Positions 9,117 to 16,613 of a stretch of 64,000 nucleotides of DNA are shown in pieces (position 1 is the first letter of the stretch; every line of letters begins with the position of its first letter). The stretch spans positions 53,808 through 117,807 of the forward strand of contig WTGX01000028.1 in assembly GCA_011523385.1 (NCBI GenBank). Reading direction: 5' to 3'. Source of the stretch: Nitrospira sp. (GTDB lineage Bacteria; Nitrospirota; Nitrospiria; Nitrospirales; UBA8639). The notes below the pieces were generated by a model, which worked only from the letters and a program-made list of their open reading frames with translations, did not search any database and was not told the DNA's origin. A program made the position numbers and the translations under genes.

Positions 9117-9242
9117 CTTCTGTCATTCCTGCGAAAGCAGGAATCCAGTGTCTTTCGTCTTCACGAACAAAGGAAAAAGCAAAGACGCTGGATTCCCGAT
9201 TAAAGATGTCGGGAATGACGGGAAAAAACCGGGGATGACAGA
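9117..9242. repeat. Inverted intergenic repeat, family B copy 2
   Basis: Starts TCATTCCTGCGAAAGCAGGA and carries GTCTTTCGTC ... GCAAAGACGCTGG and GATTAAAGATGTCGGGAATG, the same plan as 5317-5413 and 42038-42170. It occupies the middle of the 349-base gap 9093-9441. I saw no gene and no convincing preQ1 riboswitch in the remainder of that gap. Confidence 0.8.
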
Positions 9243-9441
9243 AAAACAGTACAACGCGGCTCAACAGTCACCCGGCACCAATGCAATCGTCGGTAGAAAA
9301 TACCAGACGCCTCCCCCGCTTCTCAACACGTCAACGGTTTTTGAAAACGCCTCCCACGATTGCAGAGTTCTGGTATGGCAAGGTAGACTCTCGGGTGCGG
9401 TCCCCTTCTATCAACAACACGTCACGAGGAGCGTGGAGCCC

Positions 9442-9849
9442 ATGAAACGCAGCCAGAAAGGATACACGAAACGACACGCGGAAAGCGGGCTTGCCGTGCC
9501 GCTCCCCCCTTTGGAAACCTGGCCCAACCAATTTCCGGGGTACGAGATCACGGTCGAGATCCCGGAATACACCGCCATTTGCCCGAAAACCCAACTCCCG
9601 GACTTCGGCACGATCACGATCCAGTACATGCCGCACAAAGCCTGCGTCGAACTCAAGTCGCTGAAACTCTACATCCACGCCTATCGCAACGTCGGCATCT
9701 TCTATGAAAACGCCGTCAACCGGATACTCCGGGATTTCGTGAACGCCTGCCGGCCAGAATGGGCCGTCGTCACCGGCACCTTTACGGCTCGCGGCGGGCT
9801 CAGCAGCACGATTCGAGCGCAATACCCGCAAACAAGGCGGGGATCATGA
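9442..9849 (+). CDS. queF: NADPH-dependent 7-cyano-7-deazaguanine reductase (preQ0 reductase)
   Basis: Reduces preQ0 to preQ1 in queuosine synthesis. The 135-residue length fits the unimodular (YkvM-type) QueF. The catalytic cysteine is Cys47 in AICPKTQLPD, with the conserved Asp54 nearby; the substrate/NADPH motif ELKSLKLY begins at Glu70. The reading frame stays open far upstream, but ATG 9442 follows GAGGAG about 10 bases earlier and matches family N-termini. It converges with the aminotransferase gene on its right (27-base gap). No other queuosine gene is nearby. Confidence 0.95.
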   Translation: MKRSQKGYTKRHAESGLAVPLPPLETWPNQFPGYEITVEIPEYTAICPKTQLPDFGTITIQYMPHKACVELKSLKLYIHAYRNVGIFYENAVNRILRDFVNACRPEWAVVTGTFTARGGLSSTIRAQYPQTRRGS

Positions 9850-9876
9850 CGTCTCAGCGGTTGACGACAACGGGGC

Positions 9877-11019
9877 TTAACGGCTGTTGTAGAATTCACC
9901 GGTCCGCCCGACCACCGTTTCCATCTGCGCGCTCGTGAGTTCGGGATACACCGGCAGAGACAACACTTCTTGGGCCAGTTGCTCGGAAACCGGAAGGTCT
10001 CCCTTGGAATAGCCGAGCGGCTGGTAACATTGCTGCAGGTGCAGCGGGACGGGGTAATACACTTTATGGCCGATCTCGTGTTCCTTCAAATAGGCCATCA
10101 GTTCGTCCCGTCTTTGCGCGCGCAGGGTATACTGGTTGAAGACGTGGACGTTACCCGGACCCGTGACCGGTAACGCGACGTGCTCCAGTAACCCGGCCTC
10201 GGTCAACAGCCGGTCGTAGGTGGCCGCGTTCCGGGCTCGCTTGGCGTTCCATTCGTTCAGGTGCGGCAGCTTGACGCGCAACACCGCGGCCTCGAGAGCA
10301 TCGAGCCGGCTGTTGAGCCCGATGTGGTCATGATGGTAATCCGACCGGCTGCCGTGGACCCGCAACGCGAGGAGCAGTTCACGAAGGTCTCGATCGTTCG
10401 TCACGATCAACCCGCCGTCACCCACGCCTCCCAGGTTTTTGGACGGGAAAAAGCTGAAGCACCCCGAATACCCGAAGGTTCCGGCGTTGCGACCGTGCCG
10501 GCTGGCGCCGATGGACTGGCAGGCGTCTTCAATGACCTTGAGACCGCGTCGATCAGCCAGTTCCATGATGGACTCCATGTCGGCACACTGACCGAAGAGA
10601 TGCACCGGGATAATGGCTTTCGTGCGAGGCGTGATCTTCCGCTCGATCTGTTCGGGATCCATCGTAAAGGTATCGGGCCGAACGTCCACGAACACCGGCA
10701 CCGCATGCAAACGGGAGATGCCGCCTGCCGTGGAAAAGAAGGTAAACGGCACAGTGAGCACTTCATCGCCGGGTTTCACCCCCGCCGCCATGAGAGAGAG
10801 CAGCAAGGCGTCGCTTCCCGAGGCCACACCGACGGCGTACCGGCACCCGACGTACTCGGCGATGGCCTCTTCGAGGGCCTCGACCCGGCGACCGAGCACG
10901 AAGCTCTGCTCATTGCAGACCTCTTCGATGGCCGACAGGACGTCAGACCGGATGTGCTGAAACTGCGCCTGTAAATCCAACAACGGAACCTTCACGAACC
11001 ACATCGCTCCCGTTATCAT
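9877..11019 (-). CDS. DegT/DnrJ/EryC1/StrS family PLP aminotransferase
   Basis: A 380-residue sugar aminotransferase of the type that aminates keto-sugars for surface polysaccharide, using glutamate and PLP. Counting from the first Met, Asp165 (KVIEDACQSIGA) and the Schiff-base Lys194 (FFPSKNLGGVGDGG) are present, as is PFTFFSTAG near residue 91. Either the ATG at 11019 or one at 11004 (MWFVKVPLLDLQ, closer to family starts) could be used; neither has a strong ribosome site. No other polysaccharide genes sit beside it, so the sugar is not predictable. Confidence 0.92.
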   Translation of the reverse strand: MITGAMWFVKVPLLDLQAQFQHIRSDVLSAIEEVCNEQSFVLGRRVEALEEAIAEYVGCRYAVGVASGSDALLLSLMAAGVKPGDEVLTVPFTFFSTAGGISRLHAVPVFVDVRPDTFTMDPEQIERKITPRTKAIIPVHLFGQCADMESIMELADRRGLKVIEDACQSIGASRHGRNAGTFGYSGCFSFFPSKNLGGVGDGGLIVTNDRDLRELLLALRVHGSRSDYHHDHIGLNSRLDALEAAVLRVKLPHLNEWNAKRARNAATYDRLLTEAGLLEHVALPVTGPGNVHVFNQYTLRAQRRDELMAYLKEHEIGHKVYYPVPLHLQQCYQPLGYSKGDLPVSEQLAQEVLSLPVYPELTSAQMETVVGRTGEFYNSR

Positions 11020-11162
11020 GGGTCAATCGCGGACCGCGTATTCAAACATACCTGACGGGAACGGGCAAGTCGGAAACGGTGGGAATTATCTGGTTAACTT
11101 TGCAGGTTGGACTGAACGTGGCATGACGGGCTTTCGGCCAGCAATCTTCGGGACAATCAAGT

Positions 11163-11190
11163 CCGGGCGGCACCCCGAAGCGCCGCCCGG
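11163..11190. terminator. GC-rich hairpin downstream of the TbpB-like gene
   Basis: CCGGGCGG and CCGCCCGG pair perfectly over 8 bp around a 12-base loop. It lies past the stop codon of the minus-strand gene ending at 11250. There is no T-run, so it is at best a weak or factor-assisted terminator. Confidence 0.35.
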
Positions 11191-11211
11191 CCCGTGACCG
11201 GACGCGCGAAC

Positions 11212-11236
11212 CCGTCGGGCGGACACCGCCCGACGG
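11212..11236. terminator. Perfect 11-bp hairpin just after the TbpB-like gene
   Basis: CCGTCGGGCGG, a 3-base loop, then CCGCCCGACGG. It begins 14 bases beyond the stop codon of the minus-strand gene at 11250. The stem is very stable but a U-tract is missing, so terminator is the likeliest but not the only reading (an mRNA-protecting stem is possible). Confidence 0.5.
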
Positions 11237-11249
11237 TGCGGCAGCCCTC

Positions 11250-13028
11250 CTACCGCTGCTTCTCCGCACCGAAGGCGCCGTACATCCAATACTCGCCGAT
11301 GTCATCTCCCAGGGAAGCCCCGGTTTGCTGCGAAAGCGCACGGAATGTCCCGAGCACGGTGCCCGGCGCAATGTTGCTGTCGTCGGCCGGCTGGTAGAAC
11401 TGCGCGATGACGTTGCTTCTCTTCGCGTTTAAGGGTCGGACGCCGGCCATAGCCTGCCTGGCGCCTCGCCGGTCGAGCAGCATACCCGAGATGGAACCGT
11501 TGTTGTTCATGTCCGCGCTGATCCCCAGCACCGCCGGCAGGATCTCGTCGAAGTTGTTGCGGCGACCCTGATAGAAGGGGTGATACCCGTCCTGATCGTG
11601 GTAGTTCAGGCGAATATCGCCATCCATCCGCATCGTGTCGAAGTTCGCCGTCAGCCCCACCGGCGACTGGTCGAAGGTCGTCATGCGGGTTGCAGTGGTG
11701 CCATTGCCGAGATCGTCACCGAACGTCACAAAGCCCGCCGCCTCGCCGCGGTAGGTCGCCGTGCCCGTCACCCCGGAGATGGCCTGCGCCGGGTCCGTCC
11801 CGCTCGCAAACGTTTTGAAGCTTGTATACCAGGGCCGCGCTACGGTCCGATATTTGTTGCCGGTATCGTTGGTCAGCATCGACTCCGAAGCCCAGTAGCC
11901 GAACGCCCGGTAGTTGTTGTTGCCGTCATGCCTCGCGGCGATGAACCAGCGGTGCTGCGACACGTCCTCCTTCACTTCGGGATGCGAGGGCTCCGTGACC
12001 CATACCCGCCGGGTCCGGGTGTGCGGACCGGACGGGTTCGGGGTGAAGAAGCCGCAGCCCCGGAGTTGGCCGCTTGTGCACGCGTCCCGAAGTTGCTGCG
12101 GCACGCTGTCGGGAAAGTTGAACTGGCCCTGCTCGGTGACGGTCTGCCAGCCCGCATTCTGCTTCCACTCGAACCAGTGCTCGCCGTCTTCCTGCAACGT
12201 GTTTCGGCCATGGCGGTGCACCGACCACTGGTCGTTGCCCGAAAACCCGCCCAGGCGACGGGTGCCCTGCTCCTCGCGCTCGTGCAGGTCCTTGGTGTCC
12301 GGGATGCTGCGAGAAGTACATTGGCCCCCGTGCCCGTAGAAGCGGCATCGGGTTGTGGAATCGTCTATCGGCGACGGCAGCGTGCACAAGCTCCCGTTGA
12401 CGCAGTGCGTGAACGCGCGGGTCTCGTTCTGGCCGTCGGCGGGGTCCCGGTAGTACGCCGTGGCGGTGAGCACCCCGTCCGTGCCGACCACCACGGACTC
12501 CATCTGGTCGAACTGGATGTGGAAACTGAGGCCGCTCGGGCCGACGATGGTGACCGGGGTGTTGGAATCCGACGACAACGCCACCGGCAGGTCTTCTTCC
12601 GGCGGCGGTGTTCCGAAGTCCAGCGGACCCGGATCGTCCTGCGCCGCGACCGGCGGGTCCTGCTGTTCGTCCTGCTGCGCCTGCGGTGGTTCTTCCTGCT
12701 GCTGTGCGGCAAGCATCGCCTCGTAGGCTTCCCATACCGAGTTCCACGTCGCTTCCCACGCCATCCCCTGCGAGCGGGCGACCTGGGCCTTGAGGTCCTC
12801 CGCGCTCATGGCCGTCCCGCTCCCGCCGAACAGCAGCGAATGCACCCCCCGCCACTTCGCCTCCGCGCCCGCGTTCCCCGTCACGGTCGCATGCCGCTCG
12901 ATTTTGGCGAGCACCTCGGCCTCGGTGATGGGCGCCGCGTGCGCCGGCGCGATGGGCGCAACGAGCCACCAAGCGGCCAGGGCAGTGGCGACCAGATACT
13001 TCTCACAATGTTTCCTTGTTTGTGTCAC
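11250..13028 (-). CDS. Secreted protein with TbpB-like beta-barrel C-terminus
   Basis: A 592-residue exported protein not identified by name. The start is GTG 13028: GAGGAGG lies 7 bases upstream and the next residues form a clean signal peptide ending AHA-AP. Residues about 30-105 form a helical module (VTGNAGAEAKW ... LKAQVAR) also found in the autotransporter at 57644. A Gln/Pro-rich linker follows (about 108-150). The C-terminal third has the pattern of transferrin-binding-protein-like barrels: GTATYRGEAAGFVTF, VGLTANFDT, DGDIRL, NGSISGML, VIAQFYQP and a final YWMYGAFGAEKQR. No lipobox is seen, so surface anchoring is unclear. Base composition is GC-richer than neighbouring genes, suggesting transfer. 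Function unknown; ligand or heme binding would be a guess. Confidence 0.75.
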   Translation of the reverse strand: MTQTRKHCEKYLVATALAAWWLVAPIAPAHAAPITEAEVLAKIERHATVTGNAGAEAKWRGVHSLLFGGSGTAMSAEDLKAQVARSQGMAWEATWNSVWEAYEAMLAAQQQEEPPQAQQDEQQDPPVAAQDDPGPLDFGTPPPEEDLPVALSSDSNTPVTIVGPSGLSFHIQFDQMESVVVGTDGVLTATAYYRDPADGQNETRAFTHCVNGSLCTLPSPIDDSTTRCRFYGHGGQCTSRSIPDTKDLHEREEQGTRRLGGFSGNDQWSVHRHGRNTLQEDGEHWFEWKQNAGWQTVTEQGQFNFPDSVPQQLRDACTSGQLRGCGFFTPNPSGPHTRTRRVWVTEPSHPEVKEDVSQHRWFIAARHDGNNNYRAFGYWASESMLTNDTGNKYRTVARPWYTSFKTFASGTDPAQAISGVTGTATYRGEAAGFVTFGDDLGNGTTATRMTTFDQSPVGLTANFDTMRMDGDIRLNYHDQDGYHPFYQGRRNNFDEILPAVLGISADMNNNGSISGMLLDRRGARQAMAGVRPLNAKRSNVIAQFYQPADDSNIAPGTVLGTFRALSQQTGASLGDDIGEYWMYGAFGAEKQR

Positions 13029-13138
13029 AGTCCGTCCTCCTCTATGCAATGAGACAGATTGATCTGGTTAGGGCCGGATTGTCTTTGCGAGCGTTGCTCC
13101 AACCGATGCCAGTGGGTGGGCAGATCTTTCGACCGGGG

Positions 13139-13271
13139 CGGCAGCTTGCCGATGCCGTGGGGGGTGGGCCTCAGGCCCTCCGCCCGCGGGCTGACTCGGC
13201 AGCCGGAACCGTGGTAGACTACTGGGTTAACGAAGTTACGCGGAAGCGCGGAAGCGCGGAAGCGCGGAAGC
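13139..13271 (-). promoter_or_regulatory. Shared leader block with 8-bp tandem repeats, copy 1
   Basis: Reading toward the gene at 11250, four perfect copies of GCTTCCGC (13271-13240) are followed by about 100 bases containing AACTTCGTTAACCCAGTAGT and GCCGAGTCAGCC, then a hairpin-forming GGGCCTGAGGCCC. The block ends 110 bases before the GTG start. Nearly the same block precedes the autotransporter at 63879-64000. It may be promoter plus structured 5' leader; I could not match it to a known riboswitch. The rest of the 405-base gap 13029-13433 holds no gene. Confidence 0.6.
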
Positions 13272-13433
13272 GCGAGTCTGCGGGTCGGGGGGAGCAGGGG
13301 TCGTCCATGCGGAGACATCGTGGCGAGGGTTTTATGTTAATGGACCGAGTATCCAAAAAAATAATACACCAATCGACGTGCTTCGTCAAGGACCGGGCCA
13401 GGGAACTATAACAGGGATGATAGAAAGAGAATC

Positions 13434-13970
13434 TTGAACTATTGCAGCGACTGTGGCGCACCACTCGTCATGAAAATCCCCGAGGGAGAGACGTTGCTCC
13501 GGTTCGTCTGTGAACGGTGTGAAACCGTGCATTATGAAAATCCCAAGATCGTGGTGGGATGTCTTCCCGAATGGGAGGATCGGATCCTGCTGTGCCAGCG
13601 GGCCATTGAGCCGCGTTATGGCCTCTGGACGTTTCCCGCGGGATTCATGGAAAAGGACGAAACCCTGGAGGACGCCGCGGCGCGCGAGACCCTGGAAGAA
13701 GCCGAAACCGAGGTCGAGATCTCCCACCTGTACGCGATGTTCAGCATTCCTCACGTGAACCAAGTATACGTCGTGTTTCGCGGAACCATGAAACAAGCCG
13801 CGTTCGGCCCTGGGCCGGAAAGCCTGGAAGTCGATCTGTTCAAACCAGGGGACATTCCCTGGTCGAAGCTGGCGTTTCGGGTCATTCACGCAATCCTGGA
13901 GCGCTATTGCAACAACGGACCGCACGCGCCGGTTCACGTGGGCACGATCATGCCTTCTTCTCCATCCTGA
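13434..13970 (+). CDS. Nudix hydrolase with N-terminal zinc ribbon
   Basis: A 178-residue protein. Cys4, Cys7, Cys26 and Cys29 form a zinc ribbon, followed by a Nudix fold. The Nudix box runs from Gly70: G-x5-E76-x7-R84-E85-x2-E88-E89, with Ala at position 90 where Gly is usual. This layout (ribbon plus Nudix) is seen in NADH-pyrophosphatase-like and ADP-ribose-type hydrolases of unknown physiological substrate. The start is TTG 13434; the sequence MNYCSDCGAPL directly from that codon matches family N-termini. It is a single gene. Confidence 0.88.
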   Translation: MNYCSDCGAPLVMKIPEGETLLRFVCERCETVHYENPKIVVGCLPEWEDRILLCQRAIEPRYGLWTFPAGFMEKDETLEDAAARETLEEAETEVEISHLYAMFSIPHVNQVYVVFRGTMKQAAFGPGPESLEVDLFKPGDIPWSKLAFRVIHAILERYCNNGPHAPVHVGTIMPSSPS

Positions 13971-14022
13971 CCCGTCGCAAAGGTTCGGTAATTCGCTGAA
14001 AAAATCAATGACTGACCGCAAT

Positions 14023-14176
14023 TTTCCTCCCCTTTGTAAGGGGAGGAGGAAAGGTGAGGTAGAGACAACTGCCACTGAACCACGGGAGTTCGCCGTTCTA
14101 GGCATAGCCTCTACCTCCCCTTGCCCCTCTCCCCGATTACAAACGTCGAGGACAGGCTTACAAAGGAGGGGAACTG
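14023..14176. repeat. Intergenic repeat, family C copy 1
   Basis: Contains TTTCCTCCCCTTTGTAAGGG ... GAGGTAGAG and, inverted, CCTCTACCTCCCC ... TTACAAAGGAGGGGAA. The same words occur at 25216-25345, 36757-36863, 42638-42672 and 53434-53472. The element fills the gap between the convergent Nudix and yqaA genes. Confidence 0.8.
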
Positions 14177-14197
14177 AGCACCAAAGCAGAACACGGC

Positions 14198-14623
14198 TCA
14201 CGAAGCCGCATACACGATCACGGCGTACCGTGCGGCTTTCCCGATGGCGATCCACACCAGCGCCGCGAACCAGTGCATCCGAAGCCATCCCCCGACCAGG
14301 CACAATGAATCTCCCACGACGGGCACCCAGGACAACAGCAGGGCCGGACTCCCCCATTGCCGCAGCCACCGGAGCGGCCGGTCATACTTGGGTTGGGTGA
14401 ACCGTGAGGCCGGAAACCACCACCCGAAGAACCGGCCGACGGCCCACGTGCTCATCCCGCCCAACGTATTCCCTGCCGTCGCTACGGCCAACAGGAGCCA
14501 CGGATCATGCTGATCCCGGACCGCCAATACGGCCAACACGGCCTCGGACCCACCCGGGAGAAGGGTGGCGGCCAGGAAGGCGCTCACGAACAAGGCCCAG
14601 AGACCGGCCCCTTCAACGGTCAT
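14198..14623 (-). CDS. YqaA-type small integral membrane protein
   Basis: A 141-residue membrane protein of the YqaA branch of the DedA/SNARE-associated family, whose role is unclear (lipid or ion transport is discussed for relatives). The signature AFLAATLLPGGSEAVL is at the N-terminus, AGNTLGGMSTWAVGR in the middle and WVPVVGDSLCLVGGWLR towards the end. I chose ATG 14623 because GGAGG lies 10 bases before it; upstream in-frame TTG 14644 and ATG 14632 exist. The following MOSC gene overlaps or abuts it upstream, so they form an operon. Confidence 0.86.
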   Translation of the reverse strand: MTVEGAGLWALFVSAFLAATLLPGGSEAVLAVLAVRDQHDPWLLLAVATAGNTLGGMSTWAVGRFFGWWFPASRFTQPKYDRPLRWLRQWGSPALLLSWVPVVGDSLCLVGGWLRMHWFAALVWIAIGKAARYAVIVYAAS

Positions 14624-14628
14624 GACAT

Positions 14629-15090
14629 TCATTCCTCCATCCAACGTACCGGGTCGCCGACCACGATCTCGCCGTCATCCAGCACCTCGCCAAACGCCCC
14701 ACCGGCCCAGGCCCGGGACATGGCGGCCTGCAGTCCGGGCCAGGCTTCCTCCATGCGTTCACATGGCCTCGTTTCACCCAGGATACGAACGCGACACGAC
14801 CCGATCCCGAGGACCCGCTTCCGGGAACGGGACAAGCTGAGACCGTGGATCAACAGATTCGCGCGGCGTGCCGACGCTGGCAACCGGCCGGCAACCTCCG
14901 TCATCAACTCCGCCCAGATTTCCCGTTCGAGAATGGTGACTTGTCGCCGGCCGCCCTGATTCGCATTGCCGACCAGCCCCTTTCCCGCTTCCAGGGTCGC
15001 CTGCTCCACGCAATCCATGGGACCGCGCTTCATGCGCTTGATCCAGATGGCTTCAAGCCGGCCTTCCGCAACTTGCCCCTGCTTCGACAC
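14629..15090 (-). CDS. MOSC-domain protein
   Basis: A 153-residue MOSC (MoCo sulfurase C-terminal) protein. Such domains bind sulfur carried on a conserved cysteine and deliver it to metal-sulfur centres or detoxify N-hydroxylated compounds. Family pattern: IKRMKRGPMD, GLVGNANQGGRRQVTILE, a basic stretch RRANLLIHG, and GETRPCERMEEA with the conserved cysteine (GAFGEVLDDGEI near the end). GTG start 15090 follows a run of five G about 9 bases upstream. Its product is encoded immediately before yqaA on the minus strand. Confidence 0.87.
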   Translation of the reverse strand: MSKQGQVAEGRLEAIWIKRMKRGPMDCVEQATLEAGKGLVGNANQGGRRQVTILEREIWAELMTEVAGRLPASARRANLLIHGLSLSRSRKRVLGIGSCRVRILGETRPCERMEEAWPGLQAAMSRAWAGGAFGEVLDDGEIVVGDPVRWMEE

Positions 15091-15121
15091 GATTCTGCCC
15101 CCAATCTCGCCGGAATTCGTT

Positions 15122-15150
15122 TTGACTCTGCGGTGCCGACGTTTTATAGT
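15122..15150 (+). promoter_or_regulatory. Consensus-like sigma-70 promoter
   Basis: TTGACT at 15122-15127, a 17-base spacer, and TATAGT at 15145-15150. The predicted transcription start (about 15157) falls on the ATG of the next gene (15156), so that mRNA may be leaderless. Confidence 0.6.
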
Positions 15151-15155
15151 AAATT

Positions 15156-15731
15156 ATGGCGCGAGAGCAAAGCCTTCCCCAACCCGAAAACCAAACCGCC
15201 CCAACAAAGTGCGTGCGACCGCACGTCCTCCTGCTCGTGCTGGGATGCAGCCTGTGGGGGTTCTGGTCCGGACAGGCCCTGGCCGAACATCCTTCCCAGC
15301 TTCCCATGCCGTTCGAACTGGTCAAAAAACTGGTGGGGACCTGGCAGGGCAGCAAACAGGTACTCGACGGGCAGGAGACCATCACCGTGGAATATGCCTT
15401 AACATCGAGAGGCACGGCGGTGATCGAACGGATGTTCCCCGGCACGCCCAAGGAAATGGTCTCGATCTATACGCAAGACGGGCACGAGATGGTCATGACG
15501 CATTACTGCGCGTTGGGCAACCAGCCACGAATGAAAACGAGCAGCCCGGTGACGGGAAATTCCATTACCATATCCTATATCGACGGCACGGGCATGCATT
15601 CCCTGCAGGACAAGCACATGCACGAATTGACCCTTACCTTCATCGACGACCGCCATATCAACCATGAATGGACAGTCTTCGAACACGGCCGGGAACAGGT
15701 GACCCATACGTTTGCCTTTACCCGGCAATAA
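15156..15731 (+). CDS. Exported protein of unknown function
   Basis: A 191-residue protein with a signal peptide (hydrophobic run HVLLLVLGCSLWGFWSG then ALAE). The mature part is about 145 residues with beta-strand-rich sequence (LVGTWQGSKQVLDG, ITVEYALTSRGTAVIERMF, HEMVMTHYCALGNQP, MHELTLTFIDDRHINHEW), resembling lipocalin-like or DUF1579-type barrels with a GTW opening motif; that match is by eye. No ribosome site precedes ATG 15156; a GTG at 15210 would give a shorter signal peptide. It stands alone. Confidence 0.75.
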   Translation: MAREQSLPQPENQTAPTKCVRPHVLLLVLGCSLWGFWSGQALAEHPSQLPMPFELVKKLVGTWQGSKQVLDGQETITVEYALTSRGTAVIERMFPGTPKEMVSIYTQDGHEMVMTHYCALGNQPRMKTSSPVTGNSITISYIDGTGMHSLQDKHMHELTLTFIDDRHINHEWTVFEHGREQVTHTFAFTRQ

Positions 15732-15864
15732 AGAACGACCTCTCGCCATTTAACAATCGAACCCGTAGTAGCGTAACCTGACACCCTTGCCATTCGACGA
15801 GGGCAGAAACCAACACCTTTGGCTAAACCGACCTACTCCGACTATCCAGGAATTCATTGACGAA

Positions 15865-15884
15865 ATTCCCGTAATTATGGGAAT
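15865..15884. promoter_or_regulatory. Palindrome upstream of vapB, likely operator
   Basis: ATTCCC, 8 bases (GTAATTAT), GGGAAT: a perfect 6-bp inverted repeat ending 8 bases before the vapB start. VapBC complexes usually bind such palindromes in their own promoter, so autorepression is inferred. Confidence 0.5.
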
Positions 15885-15892
15885 ATGGGTTT

Positions 15893-16144
15893 ATGAAAAC
15901 GACTATCGAACTCCCTGAAGCCACGCTCCGGCTGGCCAAAGCCCTTGCCGCTGGCCGCGGCATGACGTTGAAGCGGTTCTTCACCGAAGCACTTGAGGAA
16001 CAACTCCGCCGCTGCTCCAGCCATAACGAAGCGCCTTGGATGGACGGGTTCGGCGCACTTTCAGACCTCTCAGTTGAAAACCGCCGTGTCCTTGCCGTCA
16101 TCGAACAGGAATTCGAGACGCTCTCCCCCGAAGACTTGTCATGA
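15893..16144 (+). CDS. vapB: Antitoxin of a VapBC-type pair (ribbon-helix-helix-like)
   Basis: An 83-residue protein starting MKTTIELPEATLRLAKALAA, the typical beta-strand plus helix of ribbon-helix-helix DNA-binding antitoxins, followed by RGMTLKRFFTEALEEQL. The C-terminal half (from about residue 48) would wrap the toxin. Its stop overlaps the next start by 4 bases (ATGA), the standard coupling that keeps antitoxin in excess. The short palindrome immediately upstream is a likely binding site. Confidence 0.85.
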   Translation: MKTTIELPEATLRLAKALAAGRGMTLKRFFTEALEEQLRRCSSHNEAPWMDGFGALSDLSVENRRVLAVIEQEFETLSPEDLS

Positions 16145-16518
16145 TCCTCGACACCAATGCCTTATCCGCGTGGGTGGAAGGGCTCGCGACGGTGGAGGCC
16201 ACTTTTCGATCCGCCAGCCGGCTTGTCGTGCCAAGCGTGGTTCTCGGTGAGTATTATTTCGGCATTCGCCAATCGCGGCATCGCAGCCGCTACGAGGAAT
16301 GGCTGCGCCGCTATTTGCCGTTGGCCGAAATCGCCGCCGTGACCTCGTCCACGGCGGATGCCTACGCCGACATCCGCTTGGAGTTGAAACGGCTGGGCCA
16401 TCCCATCCCGTCGAATGATGCCTGGATCGCGGCGCTGGCCCGCCAGCACGCGCTCCCGGTGTTGAGCAACGATGCGCATTTCGACGTGGTCGAGGGTATC
16501 CGGCGTATCGCATTCTGA
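16141..16518 (+). CDS. vapC: PIN-domain ribonuclease toxin
   Basis: A 125-residue PIN domain, cleaving RNA with a metal-dependent acidic site. Acidic residues are in the expected places: Asp4 (MILDTNALS), Glu37 (LGEYYFGI), Asp93 (SNDAWIAALA) and Asp111 (LSNDAHFD). Length matches VapC proteins, and it is translationally coupled to the antitoxin. The pair is intact and presumably functional; the RNA target cannot be predicted. Confidence 0.93.
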   Translation: MILDTNALSAWVEGLATVEATFRSASRLVVPSVVLGEYYFGIRQSRHRSRYEEWLRRYLPLAEIAAVTSSTADAYADIRLELKRLGHPIPSNDAWIAALARQHALPVLSNDAHFDVVEGIRRIAF

Positions 16519-16541
16519 CCTCTGATGGTTGAGGATGAGAA

Positions 16542-16563
16542 GGGCCGGCACGCAGGCCGGCCC
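16542..16563. terminator. Hairpin after vapC, likely repeat-derived
   Basis: GGGCCGGC and GCCGGCCC pair perfectly around a 6-base loop (ACGCAG), followed by CCTAC. A close relative lies at 30156-30177. Position between the vapC stop and a convergent gene fits a bidirectional terminator, though no T-run follows. Confidence 0.45.
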
Positions 16564-16613
16564 CTACATCCAGAGACAGCCGACCGACCGGCTTCAAACG
16601 GTATCCGCCACAG

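Noticed and set aside
9250..9441. Possible preQ1 riboswitch upstream of queF
   Set aside because: No arrangement of the conserved loop and A-rich tail with a stem could be found; the region is largely filled by a repeat.
13240..13271. Tandem 8-bp repeats, considered as a CRISPR remnant
   Set aside because: Repeats are contiguous with no spacers and far too short; better described as a simple tandem repeat in a leader.
13016..13411. Plus-strand reading frame of 131 codons over the shared leader
   Set aside because: Overlaps the GTG start region of the TbpB-like gene and consists mostly of tandem-repeat-derived residues; not a real gene.
15745..15775. A sequence resembling a tRNA T-loop on the minus strand (GGGTTCGATTG)
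   Set aside because: No acceptor stem, D-arm or anticodon arm could be placed around it; an isolated TTCGA is expected by chance.
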